This document shows positions 9,797 through 17,692 of a DNA stretch of 34,545 bases, piece by piece. Below the pieces are notes generated by a model, which ran no database searches, had not been told where the DNA came from, and worked only from the letters and a program-made list of their open reading frames with translations. How positions within the stretch are numbered: the stretch's first letter is position 1; each line of letters opens with the position of its first letter. Both the position numbers and the translations under genes were made by a program. Source of the DNA: Deltaproteobacteria bacterium (GTDB lineage: Bacteria > Desulfobacterota > GWC2-55-46 > DRQE01); assembly GCA_023134165.1 (NCBI GenBank), contig JAGLUZ010000088.1, forward strand, positions 1 through 34,545, given 5' to 3'.

Positions 9797-11005
9797 TTAC
9801 TGATTATGGCAACTATTGCAGGTGTTACGCATCCTGCCTTCTGCTACAACGTAGGCTGGATCTATATTTGCTCTACCAGTATCATCAGTCAAAACAAGCA
9901 TACTGTGGTCAACAAAACCTCCGCCTACATTACCCCCGCCGTGTGCGTAATGGCAAGAGAGACAAAAAGGCTGTTCGTCTCCATCAATTACACTTGGCCT
10001 ATCAAAATCGGCAAAACGAGCCCCTGAGGTAGCAGAGAGGTTGGTGGTCTCAGCATGGCCATTGCCCACAAGTGTGACATCAGCTACGGGATGTCGCCTC
10101 CACGGTGTTCCATTATTATCATCCCCCGCACCAATTCCTGCTAAAGCCGCTCCACCAAAGTTTATAGCGTCACCACCACTGATATTATAAAAATCAGAAT
10201 GGCAACGCGCGCACCACTCGGAAATGCGATTACCCTCCTCATTTGTTGCAATATTGAACTGGACGCTTGGTCTTAGAAAGGCATTAAAAGCAGTTGTATC
10301 ATCTATATTATTTACATCACAAGGAGCAAGCTGACCATCGGAGCAGGTTCCACCTGTATTCATCTCAAAGCTGACTATCACCCCATTTGTTGCATCATTA
10401 TTTGCTGAATTAGCTGGGTCATACAAAAGGTTACGATAATTCGGTGTGCCGTGCTGGGCATGACAATAAGTACAGACAAAGATAGAGCCTTTAGACTCTA
10501 TAACAGAGCCTGCACCACTCCACGGAATTGCGCCATTATAGCCAGGCGGTGGTGTCAATGTAATATCAGTACCGATATTGTGTTTATTTGCAGGGTTATC
10601 AATACCACTATGCATAAAATCCCCAGCCGAACTTACATAACCAAGGGTGTTGTTTGATACGTCCGGTGGTGTTGGGCTGAAGAGATTAGCCGAATTATTT
10701 TCATGGCAATACAAACAAAGGTCTGCGGCATTTGCCATCATCAAAAGTTTTGGAGGAGGTATTGCGGCACCGTCATAAGAGAGATAATTTATACCCCCGC
10801 CCTGCGTACCATGCATTACGTGGCACTGCGCGCAGGCAAGGCCAAATTGAGCAGAGTGATACTGTCCAGCAAAGGACGTGCGACCACCAAGGAGTGAGAA
10901 AAAAACCGCAAAAATAAATACAACAAAAACACGAGAGAAGAAGGATAGGAATATTCCCCCTCGGTTTTGAGTTTTCCTTTTAAATGTGATGACCTTTAAA
11001 GACAA
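9797..11005 (-). CDS. Secreted hexaheme c-type cytochrome, OmcS-like (paralogue 2)
   Basis: 402 aa; CXXCH motifs CAQCH, CLYCH, CTYCH, CARCH, CLSCH, CNSCH; N-terminal hydrophobic signal; same heme/His order as the 13637-14830 protein. Confidence 0.9.
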   Translation of the reverse strand: MSLKVITFKRKTQNRGGIFLSFFSRVFVVFIFAVFFSLLGGRTSFAGQYHSAQFGLACAQCHVMHGTQGGGINYLSYDGAAIPPPKLLMMANAADLCLYCHENNSANLFSPTPPDVSNNTLGYVSSAGDFMHSGIDNPANKHNIGTDITLTPPPGYNGAIPWSGAGSVIESKGSIFVCTYCHAQHGTPNYRNLLYDPANSANNDATNGVIVSFEMNTGGTCSDGQLAPCDVNNIDDTTAFNAFLRPSVQFNIATNEEGNRISEWCARCHSDFYNISGGDAINFGGAALAGIGAGDDNNGTPWRRHPVADVTLVGNGHAETTNLSATSGARFADFDRPSVIDGDEQPFCLSCHYAHGGGNVGGGFVDHSMLVLTDDTGRANIDPAYVVAEGRMRNTCNSCHNQ

Positions 11006-11062
11006 ATTAATTCCTCCAAAAAAGGCATCCTCACCTTAAAATTATATATAATTATTGGGTTT

Positions 11063-12154
11063 TTATTTGTAGACTTTTATTGAACGAGCACGCTTACTAA
11101 GTAAGTATACCATGCCTTTTACGTCAAAGTCAACATCACGAGGGGCAGAAACTCTCTCCCTTTGGGTAGGTGCTCTACCAAGGACACCGAGCAGTTCTCC
11201 GCCGCTACTTAAGATCTGAATTCCCTTGAATCTATCAATAACCCAAAGTCTTCCATGGGAATCTATTTTACCTGCTATTGGCGTGACAAGAATAGCCCCT
11301 CTTCCAGTCTCACTCTCAACCAAATTCGATACGAACTCCCCTGAGGTTGAAAAGACGCGAACTTTATAGTCTTCCCTAAGAGGCGTAAGGAGGTAAACCC
11401 TACCCCCTCCGACAGCAACCCCTGAGAGGGAAGCAAACCGAGGGCCAATTATTTTGGAGAATTTATCTTCCGTGTCCAAGACAACGCACTGCCGAGTAGA
11501 TTTATTTACGATATAAATATTTCCGTCCTCATCGATATCCATATCAGCTGGCATGAACGGAGTGTCCTCTGGGGCAAGCCTAGCAATTGTTTTTCCTTTA
11601 TAATCCAAGACCTGAACATAATCTACACCATCCTGTGTGATGTAAATTTTTCCTTCCCTGACGATCATATCAATTGCTTCACCAAGCATTGCACCCTTGC
11701 CAATGCGCGCGACTGGGCGAGCCTCAAGGTCAAAGATAAATATCTCGCCGTAATAAGAATCAACAACATAAATCTCTTGGTGGCGATTATCAACAAAGAT
11801 TGCCTGAGGTTTTTTAAAGGGGAGCTTAAAGTAGGAATTTATCTCAAACTTAAACCTTGGCTCAAGTATGGGCGGGGTCATCTTGATTTTGGGGGCTATT
11901 GGTTCTGCTTTTTTTTGAGGGATATTATCTATAATATCTGGCTCAAAGGGAAGCGGAAGAGGAACAAGAGCTGGGGTTGTGGTCGGTGAGAAAAACAAAA
12001 CAAGGGCGAGAACCAAACTCGCCCCAAAAGTTGCTAAGAGATATTTGCTGGTTGTTTTACCCAAATTACTTGACGACCATAAAGTCGACACGTCTTGACA
12101 TACCCATACCTTCTTCGCCCATGCCCTCAATGCCGACCTCGCCGAACGGAACAA
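11063..12154 (-). CDS. Inner-membrane-anchored NHL-repeat beta-propeller protein
   Basis: TM segment (YLLATFGASLVLALVLFF), Pro-rich linker, then NHL blades (QEIYVVDSYYGEIFIFDLE, GNIYIVNKSTRQCVVLD). The ORF-track start overlaps the upstream gene; a TTG near 12064 is a plausible true start. Confidence 0.75.
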   Translation of the reverse strand: MFRSARSALRAWAKKVWVCQDVSTLWSSSNLGKTTSKYLLATFGASLVLALVLFFSPTTTPALVPLPLPFEPDIIDNIPQKKAEPIAPKIKMTPPILEPRFKFEINSYFKLPFKKPQAIFVDNRHQEIYVVDSYYGEIFIFDLEARPVARIGKGAMLGEAIDMIVREGKIYITQDGVDYVQVLDYKGKTIARLAPEDTPFMPADMDIDEDGNIYIVNKSTRQCVVLDTEDKFSKIIGPRFASLSGVAVGGGRVYLLTPLREDYKVRVFSTSGEFVSNLVESETGRGAILVTPIAGKIDSHGRLWVIDRFKGIQILSSGGELLGVLGRAPTQRERVSAPRDVDFDVKGMVYLLSKRARSIKVYK

Positions 12155-13484
12155 CGATTAGCCTGTCTGGGTCAACGCCCTTCATGGCGAGGTACCCCAT
12201 GACGGCCTGAGCTCGTTTCTTTGAGAGAGCCATATTTTGCGCATCTGTGCCGGTAGGGTCAGCGTAGCCACGGATGTTTATTGTCTCTTTTGAGTTTCTA
12301 AAGAGCCACTTGGCGTTTTTGGTGAGAGCCGACCTTGCATCGTCGCTTAGGAGGAAACTATTAATCTCAAAATATACAGGTAAGAGACGCCCCTCTTCAC
12401 GGACAATTATCTCGACCTCATCCTCTTCTATGGGGATGATTACCTCTGGCTCTTCTGGTTCTTCTACTTTTGCTACAACAATCTGTGGCTTTGGCCGTGG
12501 CATGGTTGGTGGTACGTATTCTTGACCTTCGATTAATTCAAAGACCTTTATCTTACCAGATGTATCTGAGACGTAAATCCTACCAGTGTCATCGACAGTA
12601 ACTTTATAAGGTACTGTCATATCACGAGAATACCCAAATTCAAATAAAGGTAGCCCCTCTCTATTAAAGACAATTACACATTCCCTACGAAAATCAGGGA
12701 CAAAAATTCGTCCCTTTAATGTGTCAATGGCAATATCTACTGGTTGACTAAAGCCACCAAAGAGGCCAGACATAGTCCCAAATCTGCGTACTCCCTTGCC
12801 TGTGACTTTATCTAAAACAACAACTGAGAATGATGGTGTATCAAGGGCATAAACATAATCTCCATCAACTGTCAAACGTGCATTCCGAACAATATCCTCA
12901 CCTAGGAACTTTATAAATTCGTTCTTGGATAAATCAAAGACCGCAACCTTCCCATAAAAACCGATATAAAGCACCTCTCCTTCTAGGGTCACACTCTGTA
13001 TAACAAGTTCACCTATTCCTGGAATAGTAGAAAGGTCGAGTTCCTCAACAAACTTACCACTATAGTCTAATACAATAATTTTTTTTGCTTCAGATAAATA
13101 TAGATTACCGTCAGTGGCTACGGAGATAGTTAAAGGAGCCTTAATACGTGCATTACTATAATCTGTTGAATAAAGAAAAGATCCTTCCAAATTCATTATG
13201 ACAATTCTATTATTAAAAGAATCTAAGACAAATATCTCATTATGTTTTTCATCGACAAAAAAATCAGAGATCATACCAAAGCTACTTCCACTAACAATTG
13301 GATCAAGAGATTTTAGAAACTTAAGCCTAAGGTTCTTGTTCCAAGGCTCAATCTCAGACCAAGCATTTTGAGAAAACAGGAAGGGAGATAAAAAAGATAG
13401 TAAAACAACAACCACTGCAATTCTTAATGGTTGTTCTCCTCTACTGTTGTGTTTATTTAAAATTTTCAATAGAATATTTTTCAT
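12066..13484 (-). CDS. NHL-repeat beta-propeller fused to C-terminal OmpA-family peptidoglycan-binding domain
   Basis: Start trimmed to MKNILLKILNK...; signal sequence; NHL blades; C-terminal INIRGYADPTGTDAQNMALSKKRAQAVMGYLAMKGVDPDRLIVVPFGE...RRVDF typical of OmpA-like domains. Confidence 0.85.
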   Translation of the reverse strand: MKNILLKILNKHNSRGEQPLRIAVVVVLLSFLSPFLFSQNAWSEIEPWNKNLRLKFLKSLDPIVSGSSFGMISDFFVDEKHNEIFVLDSFNNRIVIMNLEGSFLYSTDYSNARIKAPLTISVATDGNLYLSEAKKIIVLDYSGKFVEELDLSTIPGIGELVIQSVTLEGEVLYIGFYGKVAVFDLSKNEFIKFLGEDIVRNARLTVDGDYVYALDTPSFSVVVLDKVTGKGVRRFGTMSGLFGGFSQPVDIAIDTLKGRIFVPDFRRECVIVFNREGLPLFEFGYSRDMTVPYKVTVDDTGRIYVSDTSGKIKVFELIEGQEYVPPTMPRPKPQIVVAKVEEPEEPEVIIPIEEDEVEIIVREEGRLLPVYFEINSFLLSDDARSALTKNAKWLFRNSKETINIRGYADPTGTDAQNMALSKKRAQAVMGYLAMKGVDPDRLIVVPFGEVGIEGMGEEGMGMSRRVDFMVVK

Positions 13485-13566
13485 TTCAAGTATGTTCAAA
13501 ACTAAGGTAAATAAAATATCAAAATGTACTGGAAAATTATATACCAAAACATAAGAAAAAGAAATA

Positions 13567-13602
13567 AAAAAAGGGAGAGGGTTTTAAAACCCTCTCCCTT
13601 TT
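13567..13602 (-). terminator. Rho-independent terminator downstream of the OmcS-like cytochrome gene
   Basis: AAGGGAGAGGGTTTT/AAAACCCTCTCCCTT inverted repeat with a flanking T-run on the minus strand. Confidence 0.85.
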
Positions 13603-13636
13603 AAATTATTACTAAATAATATCTAAGGTTCAGATA

Positions 13637-14830
13637 TTACTTATTGTGACATGCGTTACAACCTTGACCAACGGCCATGGCAAGACCAGTCTGGTTACCA
13701 GAAACTACAGCAGTGGTGTAATCCCATCTGAGACCATCAGAGTTTGGTCCACCATGAGCAAAGTGACAGCTCAAGCAGAAGACTTCATCTGTAGCAGGAG
13801 CAGTCTGATCGTAAGCACCAGTACCACCTGCAACACCTGAACCTGTAGCTACAGGTAGATTACCAGTACCTGCACCCCAAGTTGCATAGTTTGTAAGGTC
13901 GATTATAGTGTTTCCTGAACTTGAAGTAGCTGTTCCATCACCTGTTAGCTGAGTTCCAACTGGATGTCTTGTCCAGTCAACACCTGAAGCGTTGTTATCA
14001 ACTATACCGTCATTGTTCTGATCCTCATGCCATGCACCATGACACTGGGTACAGAAGTATGAGAATGATGTTGAATATACATTGTTGTTTAAACCCTGAT
14101 ATACAGGCCAGATGTTACCACCAAGGGCGTTACCTGTTGGAGCAGAGTTATCACCGGCATTAACACCACCAGTATAAGAATCACCTAAGTCGGTAATGAA
14201 CTCAAGTGTATTACCAAGGGTTGTCCAATCTCCAACAGCATTACCCTGTTCAGCTATATTAGCTCTAAGGTTTCTATAGACATTTACAGAAGCTGTTGTT
14301 ACGTTAGTACCATGTGGATCATGACAATTTGTACACTGTAAAGAAGGCATAACTGCAGGAACAGTTGCACCTGGAGGTGTACCAGCAGCGTTTAATGAAT
14401 GACCTGTATCGATTGAGGCTGCACCGTCTGCAACAAAGGTAATACCATTCCAAAGACCAGTACCACTAAAGTCTCCGCCAGCTCCAACAAGACTAAAGTC
14501 TGTTGCACCAAGAGCAAAAGGTGCCGTCTCTAGGTAAACAGATGGAGGAGTTGTTGCAGCAAGAAGTGCGTTATATACTATATCGTTGTTTGATGCTACA
14601 CCTGTATCTGCATGACATGAAAGACAGAAGTCTGATGTTGTACCAGTACCCCTTAAAAGAATTGCAGTTGGTGTACCACCAAGTGTTGCACCACCCTGGC
14701 TGTTATGCATTGTGTGGCATGAACCACAAGCAAGGCCGCCTGAGCCTTTGTGTACGGCCATTGCAGGTGTAGCGATCAAGATAAGACCGGCTACGATTGC
14801 TAGGGCTGTCATTACGAATGTTCTAGTCAT
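13637..14830 (-). CDS. Secreted hexaheme c-type cytochrome, OmcS-like (paralogue 1)
   Basis: Start at MTRTFVM (ATG 14830, AGGAGG just upstream); signal peptide ending APAMA-like (ATPAMA); CGSCH, CLSCH, CTNCH, CTQCH, CLSCH, CNACH; CGSCHTMHNSQGG, CTNCHDPHG and RHPVG motifs. Confidence 0.92.
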   Translation of the reverse strand: MTRTFVMTALAIVAGLILIATPAMAVHKGSGGLACGSCHTMHNSQGGATLGGTPTAILLRGTGTTSDFCLSCHADTGVASNNDIVYNALLAATTPPSVYLETAPFALGATDFSLVGAGGDFSGTGLWNGITFVADGAASIDTGHSLNAAGTPPGATVPAVMPSLQCTNCHDPHGTNVTTASVNVYRNLRANIAEQGNAVGDWTTLGNTLEFITDLGDSYTGGVNAGDNSAPTGNALGGNIWPVYQGLNNNVYSTSFSYFCTQCHGAWHEDQNNDGIVDNNASGVDWTRHPVGTQLTGDGTATSSSGNTIIDLTNYATWGAGTGNLPVATGSGVAGGTGAYDQTAPATDEVFCLSCHFAHGGPNSDGLRWDYTTAVVSGNQTGLAMAVGQGCNACHNK

Positions 14831-15041
14831 AGTTTCCTCCTGTTTTTTAGTGCGTAAAAGCAAGGCCTTTACGTCACTTGTTTGTTAAAACACTTTTTTT
14901 ATAAAAACATTTTAGTCGGTTTGAGCCAATAAAAAAGCCCCAATATGGTTGTGATGGTTGTTTTGGTCTTTTTGGGTAATACCTTTTGGACAACCTTATA
15001 ACAGGACACCCTAGCATTACTCGCAAACTCCAAACACCCTC

Positions 15042-15080
15042 GTTCCATATGAGGCACACATAACCTCGTCAGATAGGAAC
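15042..15080 (-). other. Possible structured 5' leader element of the cytochrome gene
   Basis: Nested inverted repeat: GTTCC(A)TAT/ATAGGAAC enclosing GAGG/CCTC; lies about 210 nt upstream of the 14830 start. Confidence 0.35.
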
Positions 15081-15404
15081 CTTCGTCAGCTCTTATCGTT
15101 AATTACAAATTAACAGATTTTAATCTTTGTGTCAAGGGAAAAATAATAAAATTTTTATATAAAAACAATCCTTATTTAATAGACCAGCACCCTTGCAAGT
15201 ATTAAGGAAAGTTAATATTATCACATTTGCAACTCATAAAAAGATAAAAAACTTTTTTGAAATCCTCGGAATATGCACTATATCAGTAATAAAAAAACCC
15301 TGTACGAATTGTGAAGATGTATCAGCATCAGATGGTGTATTCATTATATAGTATAAGGATTGGTTTTGGGGAGAAAATTAAAATAAAGAAGATGCTCTTT
15401 ATAC

Positions 15405-15433
15405 TTGACATTTTTACCAATAGATAAAATAAT
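15405..15433 (+). promoter_or_regulatory. Candidate sigma-70 promoter for the divergent cytochrome
   Basis: TTGACA (15405-15410), 17-nt spacer, AATAAT (15428-15433). Confidence 0.45.
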
Positions 15434-15477
15434 AAGGACGCACGCAGAAGTTTTAAAAATAAGGGGGAATTTTAATA

Positions 15478-16683
15478 ATGCAAAAAAATAAAGTACGCAA
15501 CATATTGATGGTAATGGTTGCGTTACTATCTCTTACGGCCTTTACGGGAACACTAGCCTCGGAGGCACTCGCAGTGGAGGAGAGTAAGTTTCGTAAGCGG
15601 TTTCAAAAGTATCATAAGGAACATAAATTTAAGCACCAAGTAAAAAACGTAAAAAAGAACAAGAAGAAGATAGTCGCCGAGGTTGAGGCAATCTTTATTG
15701 AGTTTGAGGCCGCAACAGAGGAGCGCGAAAAGCTCTACCTAATAGACCTAGCGATAAATATGGCGAACATGCATATGGAGTGGAACAAAGGGCCAAAAGA
15801 GCTATTAGAGAGAGCAGAGGCACATCGTCAACCAATCTTGAATGATATAAAGGCAAGGAAGAAGGCTGCAAAAGCAAGAAGGAAGGCCGAGAAGACACCT
15901 GGTAACTTTGTCTTAGATGCAAACGGCAAGGAGGCCATGGAAAAGGCCGGGGTTGCCGCAGTCATATACCCTCACTGGGTTCACAGGTCTTTTATGAGAT
16001 GTAAGGTATGCCACGAAGATATATTCCAGATGAAACGCGGGGCAAATGAATTAAACCATAAGAACTTTGATGAAGGAAAGTTCTGTGGTACGTGTCATAA
16101 TGGTGAATTATCCTTTGATACAAAACCAAAAGAGAACTGCGAAAGGTGTCATTCCTTTGGAAGTGTAGAGTCAAAGAAGCTTATGAACCTCAAGTACTAT
16201 GACCAAAAGAAGTTTGAGGAAATAGCAGAGAGACTCGGCACAGAATGGAATCATGACAAGTTACCAAATGGTAAGCTACCACGCACAAAGAAGTTTAAGG
16301 CCATCAACTGGGTTGAATTAGATAACTTAGAGGCATTTAAGCCACTCGTAGCCCTAGAGAAAGGCATGACCGTGGATAGTAAGGAAACAAACGGCGTTAG
16401 AGACACTGACATTCTCTTTAATGTTGATAGTTCCTTCATGAAGGACATTATCTTTAGCCACAAGATACACACGGCACGCCTAAAATGCGCCATGTGTCAT
16501 GATAAGATATTTAAGAAGGAGCTTGGCTCAAGCAAGGTAACGATGCTTCAGATAAAAGAAGGCAGTGCCTGCGGAACATGTCACGGTCGCGTTTCTTTTA
16601 GTAATAAGAACTGCAAGAGATGTCACGCTCAACCAAAAGGAGAGGTTCCTAAAGGCGTATTAATTCGCCCCGCCTCAAATTAG
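15478..16683 (+). CDS. Periplasmic/secreted multiheme cytochrome with two c7-type triheme repeats and a Lys-rich helical N-terminal region
   Basis: 401 aa; signal peptide; CKVCH, CGTCH, CERCH then CAMCH, CGTCH, CKRCH; RBS AGGGGG upstream. Confidence 0.9.
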   Translation: MQKNKVRNILMVMVALLSLTAFTGTLASEALAVEESKFRKRFQKYHKEHKFKHQVKNVKKNKKKIVAEVEAIFIEFEAATEEREKLYLIDLAINMANMHMEWNKGPKELLERAEAHRQPILNDIKARKKAAKARRKAEKTPGNFVLDANGKEAMEKAGVAAVIYPHWVHRSFMRCKVCHEDIFQMKRGANELNHKNFDEGKFCGTCHNGELSFDTKPKENCERCHSFGSVESKKLMNLKYYDQKKFEEIAERLGTEWNHDKLPNGKLPRTKKFKAINWVELDNLEAFKPLVALEKGMTVDSKETNGVRDTDILFNVDSSFMKDIIFSHKIHTARLKCAMCHDKIFKKELGSSKVTMLQIKEGSACGTCHGRVSFSNKNCKRCHAQPKGEVPKGVLIRPASN

Positions 16684-16715
16684 GTTTTTTTAAGGTAAAA
16701 GAATAACAAACATGC

Positions 16716-16752
16716 AAAAGGGGTGAGCAGATTTTCTGCTCACCCCTTTTTT
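16716..16752. terminator. Bidirectional Rho-independent terminator between convergent genes
   Basis: AAAAGGGGTGAGCAG-ATTTT-CTGCTCACCCCTTTTTT perfect inverted repeat. Confidence 0.92.
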
Positions 16753-16830
16753 AATTTTCTTGGAAGTAAAACCCAGCGTCATTTAACAAAACAAACAGTC
16801 AACTAAACCTAGCCCCGTAACTAAGGGCAG

Positions 16831-17679
16831 TTACTCGTACTTGTGTCGTTTCCATTTGTAGGGAAGATCTATAATGGTACCTGCTTCTTTGATGCTCTGA
16901 AATGCCTTTAGAGCGTCACAAAGAATTGTCCTGTGCTGGGGGGCGTTAAAGGGTTCCCCTAAGGGATGCCCCATAGGCCACTGAACAAATAAAGCCCTAG
17001 GTACACCTGTCTTCTCAGTTATATCCCTTACAAAGGTTACCCCAATTGTAGGAATACCTCCCTCTTCAAGTACTCTTTGTACCAATCCAACGGACCGGTT
17101 ACAGGTGATTCAGCCAGGGCTTAGGATAACAACATCGACTTTATCTTCTTTTAGACGACGCAAAACCTTTGGAGCTGATTCATTAATTAATACATCTACT
17201 AAGCCGCCAACGATATGCCCCATAAAACCGTAGTGACTTGTAGCAACCTCACTGATTACCCCCTCACCTGCAAGCTCACGCAGACGCTCTATTGGGAGTA
17301 CGATATTTACGTCTTTATCAGCATCACTGTGGTCGTAATAATCATGGGTAATCTTAAGATTTTTTGTATCTGTACCAGAAGGGATAGCCCTAAAAGTTGC
17401 GTCCCCTTCAGCGTCATACATATCAAATGGCTCATCTGCTGAGAGGTGAACGCCAGCTGTGGTGATAAGAGCTACCTTAAGCTCGCTTAAAGGTTTTTTA
17501 AGTGGCGTCCAGGGTATATTTGAGTCTGTGTCATTTAAATCATTATTATCAGTAGAACTCATTTTCATAGAAGAATCTCCTTTTGGGTTAGAGACAAGAT
17601 GCGGAGCAAGAAAGGCCACAACTGAGGGTAGCCTCGATAGTATTGAAGAGATAAGACGGTTCTTAAACCTTGAACTCAT
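16831..17679 (-). CDS. GrdB/PrdB-family (glycine/sarcosine/betaine/D-proline reductase selenoprotein B family) protein with in-frame UGA as selenocysteine
   Basis: ORFs 17110-17739 and 16831-17085 are in the same frame, separated only by TGA at 17110-17112 and nine sense codons: ...VDVVILSPG-U-ITCNRSVGLVQRVLEEGG.... Start ATG 17679 with AGGAG right after the upstream stop. Confidence 0.85.
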
Positions 17680-17692
17680 AAGGGAGCTCCTA

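Noticed and set aside
14874-15059. 61-aa minus-strand ORF upstream of the cytochrome gene
   Set aside because: No RBS or domain; it lies in the non-coding leader region.
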